Shown: positions 19,169 to 27,592 of the stretch, in pieces | Numbering within the stretch: the first letter of the stretch is position 1 | Layout: the number at the start of each line of letters is the position of its first letter | From: Pseudomonadota bacterium | GTDB lineage: Bacteria; Desulfobacterota; Desulfobulbia; Desulfobulbales; JAGXFP01 | Length of the DNA stretch: 64,000 nt | Assembly (NCBI GenBank): GCA_018814305.1 | Contig: JAHJAA010000089.1 | Coordinates: 1 to 64,000, forward strand | Direction: 5' to 3' | Program-made: the position numbers and the translations under genes | The notes under the pieces: generated by a model | Databases searched by the model: none | The model's input: only the letters and a program-made list of their open reading frames with translations | Told to the model about the DNA's origin: nothing

Positions 19169-20428
19169 TTGAAAAGAAAACGAAAGATTTCAGTGTTGTC
19201 TTTGGTTTCTGTCCTCATGCTGACACTGAGCACAGGGGTGGGATATTCATCGGATTGTGATACTGCCAACCGGCTCGCAATGGAGGCGGGTAAAATTGTC
19301 AGAACCAATCCTGCCGGCGCTGAGATAAAATTATCTGATGCTGTCGCAATCTGTCCCGAGAGTACGGCCCTGCTCTATAACCTGGCCGTAACCTATTACA
19401 AGATGGGTCGATTTCCGGACGCACAATACCAGCTTGAAAAAGCCGTGCGTAAGGACCCTCAGTTTGCCAAGGCGTTGAATGCCCTGGCCTCTGTGATCCT
19501 GGCCGATGAAAACGGTGATCAGGCCCGGGCAGAGGAACTGGCCCGGCGTGCGGTGGCCCTGGAACCATCCAACCTGAAATTTCAGGACACTCTGGCCAAG
19601 TCCATTATTAATGTTGATGAACCGCCAGTTACGGGTCAGTTCAAACCCAACGCTGTGGCAGTGGTCATCGGCAATCGGGACTATAAAAATTCCCATGTCC
19701 CTGCCGTTGATTATGCGGCAAACGATGCCGCTGTTATCCGTCAGTACCTGATCAAGACCATGGGGTTCAACGAGCGAAATATCATCTATTACCAGAACGC
19801 CAGCAAGATGGATTTATCAAAGGTGTTCGGGGTGTCGGATGATTATCGAGGTGAGCTTTATTCCCGGCTCAAACAGGGAAAGTCTGATGTCTTTCTCTTC
19901 TATTCCGGTCATGGCGCCCCGGATCCAAACACCAATCAGGTCTTTCTACTGCCCACCGATGCCGATCCCGAGTCCATCAAAATTACCGGCTTTTCCCTTG
20001 ACCTGCTGTATGCCAACCTGGCGAAAATCGGTGAGGCCAAGGATGTACAAAGCATGACCGTGGTTTTTGATGCCTGTTTCAGTGGTCTTTCCAATTCTGC
20101 GCCGGTCATTGCCAACGCCAGTTCCCTCGGGATCAGGCCTAAGCTCCCGGTCTTTTCCCTGCCCAATGCGGCGGTCATCACCAGTTCATCCGGGAACCAG
20201 ATCAGTTCCTGGTATAAAGAAAAACAGCATGGCCTGTTCACGTATTTCTTCCTGAAAAGCATCAAGGACACCGTGAAGAAAGGGAAGTCCCTGACCGTGG
20301 GAGACATCCGGGCAAACATGCTGGATACCAGCATTGTGAATGAATACGCTTTCCGACTTTATAAACGGGAGCAGACCCCTGAGATTGTCGGCAAGATGGA
20401 TACCGTCCTGGTAGAAGCAGAAAAATAA
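19169..20428 (+). CDS. Secreted caspase-like (peptidase C14 fold) protein with N-terminal TPRs
   Basis: VAVVIGNRDYKN...DVFLFYSGHGAPD (His) and VFDACFSGLSNS (Cys), with TPRs between the signal peptide and the caspase domain. TTG start inferred from RBS and signal peptide; the ORF extends to 19091. Confidence 0.8.
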   Translation: MKRKRKISVLSLVSVLMLTLSTGVGYSSDCDTANRLAMEAGKIVRTNPAGAEIKLSDAVAICPESTALLYNLAVTYYKMGRFPDAQYQLEKAVRKDPQFAKALNALASVILADENGDQARAEELARRAVALEPSNLKFQDTLAKSIINVDEPPVTGQFKPNAVAVVIGNRDYKNSHVPAVDYAANDAAVIRQYLIKTMGFNERNIIYYQNASKMDLSKVFGVSDDYRGELYSRLKQGKSDVFLFYSGHGAPDPNTNQVFLLPTDADPESIKITGFSLDLLYANLAKIGEAKDVQSMTVVFDACFSGLSNSAPVIANASSLGIRPKLPVFSLPNAAVITSSSGNQISSWYKEKQHGLFTYFFLKSIKDTVKKGKSLTVGDIRANMLDTSIVNEYAFRLYKREQTPEIVGKMDTVLVEAEK

Positions 20429-20478
20429 GAGTCTGTAGTTAACTGTAGACCGCCAATCCTTATAGCAAGGAAAACCCC

Positions 20479-20814
20479 ATGAAAAAAATCCTCTCATGCC
20501 TGTGCTGCTGGCTGGTCCTGGCCTCTTTTTTACCGTCTCCGGCCATGGCGGAATTTGATGAAGATTTTGAAGCCGTAGAAAAAAGTCTTCTCAAAAAGCA
20601 GCCTGAAAATCAACTGTCTCCCCCATTACTAGAAGAAGAGCTGCCTCCCCCCGTGGTCCAAAATGCAAAGAAAGATGATGGTGGCTCCAACTGGCTCTGG
20701 TGGACCCTAGGCGTCCTGGCTGTTGGTGGTGTAGCCGCAGCCGCTGGTGGCGGTGGTGGTGGCGGTGGAAGCAGCAGCAATAGCGGCACGACTTCAATGA
20801 GCGTCAGTTGGTAG
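20479..20814 (+). CDS. Small secreted/membrane protein with one TM and a Gly-rich tract
   Basis: Signal peptide, Pro/Glu-rich middle, WLWWTLGVLAVGGVAAAAGGGGGGGGSSSNSG tail; tightly linked to its neighbours. Confidence 0.65.
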   Translation: MKKILSCLCCWLVLASFLPSPAMAEFDEDFEAVEKSLLKKQPENQLSPPLLEEELPPPVVQNAKKDDGGSNWLWWTLGVLAVGGVAAAAGGGGGGGGSSSNSGTTSMSVSW

Positions 20815-20833
20815 TAGGAAAGGACGAAAGGTT

Positions 20834-22588
20834 ATGAGAATGAAGAATACACTGTCAATGAGCGTGAAACTTATATTCGTTTTTCTGAGCCTGCTTCTTG
20901 CCTCCTGTGGTGGCGGAGTCGAACACTCTTCTTCATCAGGGGAAACCGTTGGCATGACCATGCGATTGGTCTGGGAGGATGGCGGAGGATCAGTGTCTCG
21001 CGCAGTCACCACCCCTCGCTCTGCTCCGTCCGGGGTTGTCACAGTGCGCTGTCGGGTGACCGGTTCTGGTATGAACGAGATCGTCAGTGATTTTGCCGCT
21101 TCGGCCGGTTCCGGGGTGATTCCCGAAGTTCCGGTTGGGGCTGACCGGGTATTAGCTGTCCAGGGGATGGATAGCGCGCAGAATGTCATCTACCAGGGTG
21201 GCCAGTCAGGGATCAATTTGGTCTCAGGCCAGCCCTATGATTGTGGTGTGATCACTATGACATCGGTGGGAGGCTCTACATCGACGACAACAACTCAAAC
21301 CCAAATTACCACCACAACTCAAGCTCCAATTACTACAACAACTTCATCGACAACCACAACCACACTTTTTCACGACAACACGTTTATACAGAATGGCCTT
21401 GTCGCCTATTATCCATTTGATGGGAATGCGAATGATGAAAGTGGTAATGGGAATAATGGGACGGTAAGAGGCGCAATGCTTACAGCGGATAGATTTGGAA
21501 ATCCAAATAGCGCTTATAGTTTTGATGGGACGAGTGGCTATATTGAGATTCAAGATAGTACTTCCCTTGCACTAACTCCAGACTTCTCTATCTCCCTTTG
21601 GTTTAATAATTATAGTGATACCGATAGGGGGCGGTTGCTGACCAAGGGAACAGACTATGATAGAAATTTTCATGTTTTTTGGGAAACAGCGGCTGGGGAA
21701 AGTTGTGCTCCTAATACAATATGGGCTAATATTTCCACTGCTGGTGTTTGCTCAAATGTTCTCTCCTTGAATACGTGGTATCACGTTACCTTTGTTGTTA
21801 AAGGTGGAAGTTTTTTAAATATATATATTGATGGTTTATTGCATGGTTCACTGAATACTGCCTCAGTTCCTGACATTACTTCGCAGCCTTTGCTGATAGG
21901 AGCATATCCAGGTCCCAGGCAATTTTTCGAGGGTACCATTGACGACATCCGCATATACAATAGAGCGCTGAACTCTTATGAAATTCTGACGCTATCGAGT
22001 CAAGGGGAAGCCTCTTTTCCCGAAACAGTCTCTTCAGTTGGTCAAGTGTGGATGGATCGGAACTTGGGTGCCTCTGATATAGCCACCAGTTTTGATGATT
22101 CGGCAGCCTATGGCGATCTATACCAATGGGGCCGGGGAGCAGATGGTCATCAACTTAGGACAAGTTCCACAACTTCAACTACCAGTTTGTACGATGATCC
22201 TGGTCATGGGAATTTTATCACTATTGACAGACACCCTTACGATTGGTTGGTTGTGCAAAATGATCTGTTGTGGCAGGGTCTGTCAGGTATCAACAATCCC
22301 TGTCCTGCCGGGTTCCGACTGCCCACAGAAACAGAATTAGATACAGAAAGAACATCTTGGGTGATTAACGATTCACGTGGTGCTTTTGCCTCCCCCTTAA
22401 GACTGCCTTCGGCAGGTTACCGCAGCGTCTTCGATGGGGCTCTGAAATTCAGCCCCAGCCCCGGACACTACTGGAGCAGCACGGTCAGCGGAACACATGC
22501 GATGACATTGGACTTCGACAATGGCAGCTCAGTAATGTTTGAGACCAACCGTGCTTACGGTATCAGTGTCCGTTGTATCAAAGATTGA
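20834..22588 (+). CDS. Lipoprotein with Thr-rich linker, LamG/concanavalin-like domain and Fib_succ_major-like domain
   Basis: Lipobox LLLASC; TTTTQTQITTTTQAPITTTTSSTTTTT; LVAYYPFDGNANDESGNGNNGTV (LamG); GQVWMDRNLGA...NPCPAGFRLPTETELD...YWSS (Fib_succ_major). Confidence 0.8.
   Translation: MRMKNTLSMSVKLIFVFLSLLLASCGGGVEHSSSSGETVGMTMRLVWEDGGGSVSRAVTTPRSAPSGVVTVRCRVTGSGMNEIVSDFAASAGSGVIPEVPVGADRVLAVQGMDSAQNVIYQGGQSGINLVSGQPYDCGVITMTSVGGSTSTTTTQTQITTTTQAPITTTTSSTTTTTLFHDNTFIQNGLVAYYPFDGNANDESGNGNNGTVRGAMLTADRFGNPNSAYSFDGTSGYIEIQDSTSLALTPDFSISLWFNNYSDTDRGRLLTKGTDYDRNFHVFWETAAGESCAPNTIWANISTAGVCSNVLSLNTWYHVTFVVKGGSFLNIYIDGLLHGSLNTASVPDITSQPLLIGAYPGPRQFFEGTIDDIRIYNRALNSYEILTLSSQGEASFPETVSSVGQVWMDRNLGASDIATSFDDSAAYGDLYQWGRGADGHQLRTSSTTSTTSLYDDPGHGNFITIDRHPYDWLVVQNDLLWQGLSGINNPCPAGFRLPTETELDTERTSWVINDSRGAFASPLRLPSAGYRSVFDGALKFSPSPGHYWSSTVSGTHAMTLDFDNGSSVMFETNRAYGISVRCIKD
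21280..21366 (+). repeat. Thr-codon-rich low-complexity linker in the LamG lipoprotein
   Basis: Runs of aca/act/acc codons encoding TTTT tracts. Confidence 0.8.
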
Positions 22589-22758
22589 ATGTGACCAAAA
22601 TTAAGTTTGTAAAGGGGTGTAAAGGGGGACATCCTATACTCCCCCTATCAACAAATAAAAAAATCTATTAAATCAGTAACTTGAAGATTTAGCTCTTTCG
22701 CGAACGAACCACAGCAGCGTCCTTCTCTCTGGATGAATGCGGACCGGCAAGATTTGCA

Positions 22759-24006
22759 TCAATACAGATACCCAAAAAGCCAAAGCGGAATCCGGCCCCC
22801 CTGGCCTATCTCGATATTATCCAGCGCCAGCCAAGCGTTCTCAATATTTTTGAGCTGGCTGTTGTCTTTATTTTTGCCCCCTATCTCGAAGGTAATGGTG
22901 CCATCCACCAGAAAATCCCCTCTGGCCGGGACGGATACGCTGTGGCTAACCAGGAGCATGTTCAGGAAGAAGGTCTCCCGCACAGCGCCGCTGTCCGGGG
23001 CCTTGCCTCCTGCCAAGGTGTAATAGAGGTTGGGATTGTTCAGATAGATCTTTTCCGGTTTTTCCATCTCCCGCAGCCCTTTGCCACTTCGGCTAGCGGT
23101 AAGAATTATCCCAGCGTCCTCCAGGTGTTTAAGGTAGGTTTTTAGCGTCCGCTCGTCCCCGATTCCTAGCAGATTTTTTAGCTTTTTCAGGTCCGGGGTG
23201 AAGGGGACCAGGGATGAAATGATCGCCAGGAGTCGTTCAATTTTCTTGATACTCGAACCATTCAGCGATTGATGAATGGCGAGGAGGTCGCCCTCAAGGG
23301 TGGTATGGACATTCTGTTCCAGTGTCATGTAGAACTGATTTTTATCTCCATACTCAGCGTAGTAGGGGTAATAGCCGCAGGCTAGATACTCCTTGAAAAG
23401 GGCAAGTACCTTCAAGCCCTTCTTCTCCAGCTCGACCACAATGGTGTCGGCGGCCTGCTGATGCCCGTTGATAATGGCATCAAGGGTCAGGTGGTCGAAA
23501 TAGAGACCGCAATTCATACCGATATATTCACGAAACGACATGCCGTACATTCGGTAGACCAGAGCTCGTCGGCTCAAGTCGTGGCTGCCCTTGGTTATTT
23601 CGAGTGCCGAACTCCCCGACGCTATGATCTTCAAGTTGGGGAAGGTGTCGAAGATGCTCTTCAATTCCATGGACCACTCTGCATACTTGTGAATTTCATC
23701 AAAGCAGATGAGTTCGCCGCCAAGCTTGTAGAATTCGTCGGCAATCTCATAGAGCGAGGTGCGGCCTACCAAGAAATGATCTGCTTGCAGATAGAGCGCC
23801 TTGCGACTGTAGAGGTCATCACCATACATGCCCAGCAGGTACTGAATCATGGCGGTTGTCTTGCCGATGCCCCGTTGCCCGATAATCACGGAAAATCGGT
23901 TAGTGAGGGCGTGATCCCGGAGGAAATAGCGCTTGAAGTCCCGGTTACGGACTCGGAGGAAGGTTTGGCTGAGAGAAAAGAGTTCGTCGAGCATGCTTGT
24001 CTCCAT
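22759..24006 (-). CDS. AAA_14/DUF4143-type ATPase
   Basis: Walker A IIGQRGIGKTT, LICFDEIHKY (Walker B-like), IASGSSALEITKGSHDLSRRA, C-terminal DUF4143-like FEIGGKNKD. Confidence 0.8.
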   Translation of the reverse strand: METSMLDELFSLSQTFLRVRNRDFKRYFLRDHALTNRFSVIIGQRGIGKTTAMIQYLLGMYGDDLYSRKALYLQADHFLVGRTSLYEIADEFYKLGGELICFDEIHKYAEWSMELKSIFDTFPNLKIIASGSSALEITKGSHDLSRRALVYRMYGMSFREYIGMNCGLYFDHLTLDAIINGHQQAADTIVVELEKKGLKVLALFKEYLACGYYPYYAEYGDKNQFYMTLEQNVHTTLEGDLLAIHQSLNGSSIKKIERLLAIISSLVPFTPDLKKLKNLLGIGDERTLKTYLKHLEDAGIILTASRSGKGLREMEKPEKIYLNNPNLYYTLAGGKAPDSGAVRETFFLNMLLVSHSVSVPARGDFLVDGTITFEIGGKNKDNSQLKNIENAWLALDNIEIGQGGRIPLWLFGYLY

Positions 24007-24395
24007 GTTAGTATTGAACTCCGATCGTATCACGTGACAATTCGTAATGCAATCCTATTTAGAGGCTAACCTGGCTAACGCATTTATCTGTCCTTTAGTG
24101 GCAGGAAGTTTCCTTTCAAGAGGACGCTCGATTAGAACAATACAGGAGGGTGTTTATCCCTTTTCGCGAACACTTTCGCCCTGGCTTTTTCCGCATGGAA
24201 ATATTACACCTGAGTGGCGCGCTAATGCCATTTAAGATAGCCGAACATCTGATCCAGAGACTTACAAGCGCGGATTCATCCTTTGCGCCCTGTTCTTGTT
24301 TTTGCCTGAGTGGAAAATAATGCTGGCGTCTCTTAAGCCGATTATATATGGAACTGAAAGATCAGAGAACGAGTTCATAACTCAAGGGATGGCCG

Positions 24396-25028
24396 ATGAA
24401 AACCAAAGGCTCGTATGATTTTTATCTGATTCTGGCGACCACCGTTATGCTGGCGGCAATTTCGGGGATCTGCCTCTGGGGGATGTTCGCCTTTAAGTTC
24501 GCCGGGATCCACGAACTGGCGCCGGCGGCCAAGATTGCCTGGCAGAACCGGATGAATACCCTGGTGGCCCCGTTCATCACCGGTCTCATCGTGCTGCTGG
24601 GGATCTGCGTACCCAAGCGACTTCTCCCCACCTCCTGGCTTAACCGCTTTGCCGCATTACTGCTGATTCTGACCTTCCTGACCAGCTGGCTGTTCGGGGT
24701 CAGGATCGCGCTGTTGGCCATCCTGACTGCCTCGCTCGCCCTGCAGCTCATTGTCCTCGTGCTGGCGATCAAGGGGAGTTCCTATCTCCACTTTGAGAAA
24801 AAAGGCTACTGGGCAAGGCTGGGCTCAACGCTTATCCACCTGGGCCTGGTCCTCTTTGTGCTGGACCTCTACTTCCATCGGTATCAAACCCTGCATCTCG
24901 CCCTCTTCTGGGTCACCACCGCAGCCACCGTTATGGGCATGATCTTCTGCTTTTATGCTGAATCGGTGGTCAGACTCCTGACCGGGAGCAAGGATCCGGC
25001 CAACGAGGAGAGCTCTTCTTCCTCGTAA
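24396..25028 (+). CDS. Hypothetical multi-TM membrane protein
   Basis: Long ORF with about six hydrophobic segments; no family recognised. Confidence 0.6.
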   Translation: MKTKGSYDFYLILATTVMLAAISGICLWGMFAFKFAGIHELAPAAKIAWQNRMNTLVAPFITGLIVLLGICVPKRLLPTSWLNRFAALLLILTFLTSWLFGVRIALLAILTASLALQLIVLVLAIKGSSYLHFEKKGYWARLGSTLIHLGLVLFVLDLYFHRYQTLHLALFWVTTAATVMGMIFCFYAESVVRLLTGSKDPANEESSSSS

Positions 25029-25032
25029 AGTC

Positions 25033-26229
25033 TCAGCCGGTCGGCAGATCCTGGGGTAAAATCTGTGGTGATTTGGCGCCGGAGATGATCATCGTGGCCG
25101 GCAGGGTCAAGCCGAGAACCAGGACGCCGATCAACGGGAAGGTCCAGTGGAGACCGAGCCAGTCCGAGGTAAAACCGGCGCCAATGGCCCCGATAAAGAC
25201 CCCGCCGCTCATGGCCAGATTGAAAACCCCCATCATCGATCCCTGCCCATAACGCCGCCCCTCTTCCGTGGCCAAGGCCCCCAGGGTCGGCCAGATAATC
25301 GCCTCCCCACACCCAAGGACCACGAACAACCCAAGCAGCACCCAAAAATTTGCGGCCAACGGCACCAGGCACATAATCCCACTGATGATCAGACAACCGA
25401 ACCGCAACAGACGAACCTTATCCAACCGATCGGCCAGCCTCCCAAAGGGGGTCTGAAGGACAGCATTGACCAGGGTCCGGGCCGCAATCACCACCCCGAT
25501 CTGCAGGGCGGAGGCCCCAAACCATTGATGCATCAACAGGGGCAGAAAGGCCATGGTCGGAACCATGATAATCATGGTTGCCAGCCGGGCCAGCAGGATC
25601 CCCGCCGTTCGGCGGCAACTCAACATGAGCATAAGCGACCTGATCACTCCAATCCGCCCCCCCGGCTTGGTGACCGGGATCCCCAAGGTCGGCATCTGAA
25701 ACAGGACCAGCAACAGGGCCAGACAACTGAGCCCCGCCATGACGTAAAAGGCCGAGGCCATCCCCCAGAGATCGGTACAGACTCCGCCGATCAGCGGGCC
25801 GCTGCCGATCCCGGTAAAGATGGCGACATTGAGCATCCCCATATAGCGGCCTTCCTGCCCAACCGGAGCCAGTTCACTGACATAGGCCATGGCCACCGGG
25901 ACGATCATCGCCGAACCTACCCCGTGCAGCGTTCGAATCACAATCAAGCCGGCAACGGTGGTGGCAGCAGGCATCATCAAACCGACCACCGCATAGACCG
26001 CAAGACCGGAGAGCAGGAACCCCCGCCGCCCCCACCGATCGGAGAGATTACCGACAATGGGTTGGCAGAACCCCCGGCTTAACGAAAAGGCCGCGATGAT
26101 CACCCCGAGGGCCAGTCCATTGGCCCCAAGGCTCTCGGCAAAGACCGGCATCACCGGCACGATGATCCCGATCCCCAGCAGGGCGGTAAAAACGGAAAGC
26201 AGCAGAATGATCAGAAGATGTCGTTGCAT
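25033..26229 (-). CDS. MFS transporter
   Basis: 12-TM pattern, GNLSDRWGRRGFLLSGLAVY and FGRLADRLDKVRLL loops. Confidence 0.85.
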   Translation of the reverse strand: MQRHLLIILLLSVFTALLGIGIIVPVMPVFAESLGANGLALGVIIAAFSLSRGFCQPIVGNLSDRWGRRGFLLSGLAVYAVVGLMMPAATTVAGLIVIRTLHGVGSAMIVPVAMAYVSELAPVGQEGRYMGMLNVAIFTGIGSGPLIGGVCTDLWGMASAFYVMAGLSCLALLLVLFQMPTLGIPVTKPGGRIGVIRSLMLMLSCRRTAGILLARLATMIIMVPTMAFLPLLMHQWFGASALQIGVVIAARTLVNAVLQTPFGRLADRLDKVRLLRFGCLIISGIMCLVPLAANFWVLLGLFVVLGCGEAIIWPTLGALATEEGRRYGQGSMMGVFNLAMSGGVFIGAIGAGFTSDWLGLHWTFPLIGVLVLGLTLPATMIISGAKSPQILPQDLPTG

Positions 26230-26370
26230 GGTTTTGAAAATGGGGTTGCTTCGAATTTATGTGATTCGATATCTGGCCTGCCGCGTACTCGCCTTTACGG
26301 TTTTCTTCGGTTATACTCCCAGGCAACCCGCCCGCCCGGGCCCCCATAACCTTGAGGAGAACACGACAGG

Positions 26371-26772
26371 ATGAACCAATACCTTTTCCGGTTGGAATTT
26401 ATGGTTCGGGACTACGAACTCGACATGCAGGGGATTGTCAATAATTCAGTATACCAGAACTATCTGGAACACACCCGCCATGAATACCTCAAAAGCTGTG
26501 GGATCGACTTTGCCGCCTATACCCGGGACCAAATCAACCTGGTGGTAACGAGGGCCGAGATCGACTACAAATTTCCCCTGCAGAGCGGTGATCGTTTCTG
26601 GGTGGGTTTGAACACGGCCAAGGAATCCCGGCTGCGGTTCGTCTTTTATCAGGATATTTATCGGATGCCGGACGACAAACCGATCCTTGCGGCCAAGATC
26701 ATCGGTACGGCCTTGAACAGCAGTGGACGCCCGGTTACAGCACCGGAATTGGAAAAGGCCTTGATAATTTAA
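26371..26772 (+). CDS. 4HBT/YbgC-like acyl-CoA thioesterase
   Basis: FMVRDYELDMQGIVNNSVYQNYLEHTRHEYL hotdog motif. Confidence 0.85.
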   Translation: MNQYLFRLEFMVRDYELDMQGIVNNSVYQNYLEHTRHEYLKSCGIDFAAYTRDQINLVVTRAEIDYKFPLQSGDRFWVGLNTAKESRLRFVFYQDIYRMPDDKPILAAKIIGTALNSSGRPVTAPELEKALII

Positions 26773-27581
26773 CTCCCTTCACTGACCAGGTCGATGGCAA
26801 ATGCCTCCACCCAACAACGACGGCCGTCGGCCAGTTCGATATGGCGCCAGGAGCCCCGATCTTCCACCAGGGTGAAATCGGTTCCGGCGTGCAGGGGTTC
26901 GGTGAAACTGGGGGAGAAGTTGACCCCATCTCCCTTGCGGGCCGTCACCTCAGGGGCCACGATCACTCCAGGGCTGGGTGGCGGATAAAACGAATCGAAG
27001 GCCACCGACCCTACAAAGAGCAGGACGATGGTCAGGGAAACCGCCGGGAGCCAGATGGATATCAGCGGGGTCAGGAGACGCCCGATTAACAGCAGCCAGA
27101 ACAGAGAAGCAGCAACCACCACAATCGTCACCCGAACCGGCAGCGGCAGGTCGTAGTGGAAAAAAAACAGGGTCTCCAGGACCTTTTCCTTTTCTTTCCG
27201 CTCGATCCGGTCCACTCTCCGACTTTCCACAAAGGCCAGGTTCTGGCGCAGGTTTTCATCGTCGGGCAGATACAGTTGGGCCCGACGGTAATTGAGGATG
27301 GCCCGACCCAGGTCGTGCAACCGGAAGTAGGTATTGCCGATATTATAATAGAGCTTGCCGTTTCCACCGGCCTCGGCCAGTTTCCGATACCTGAGCAATG
27401 ATTTTTCATAGAGTTCCCGGGCCTGATCCGCATCGGAGGGGGCCACCTGGTTGGCCTCGCGAAACAGCTCACTGGCCTCCTGCATCAACTGCTGGCGATC
27501 CGGAGTAGAGTCCGCAGCATGAACCTGCGGTGCACTGGGCAGCAGGAGAACGACAAGCAATAATAATAATCTGGTCACCAT
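26769..27581 (-). CDS. batE: BatE-like TPR plus SH3 protein
   Basis: Signal peptide, TPR (NIGNTYFRLHDLGRAILNYRRAQLYLPDDENLRQNL), TM, SH3-like C-term; last gene of the Bat operon. Confidence 0.75.
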   Translation of the reverse strand: MVTRLLLLLVVLLLPSAPQVHAADSTPDRQQLMQEASELFREANQVAPSDADQARELYEKSLLRYRKLAEAGGNGKLYYNIGNTYFRLHDLGRAILNYRRAQLYLPDDENLRQNLAFVESRRVDRIERKEKEKVLETLFFFHYDLPLPVRVTIVVVAASLFWLLLIGRLLTPLISIWLPAVSLTIVLLFVGSVAFDSFYPPPSPGVIVAPEVTARKGDGVNFSPSFTEPLHAGTDFTLVEDRGSWRHIELADGRRCWVEAFAIDLVSEGS

Positions 27582-27592
27582 AACACTATCCC

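Noticed and set aside
24047-24235. 62-aa ORF between the ATPase and the TM protein
   Set aside because: Short, no RBS or family signature; probably non-coding.
25147-26082. 311-aa plus-strand ORF inside the MFS gene
   Set aside because: Gln/Pro/Arg-rich, low-complexity antisense frame of a GC-rich membrane protein gene; no homology signature.
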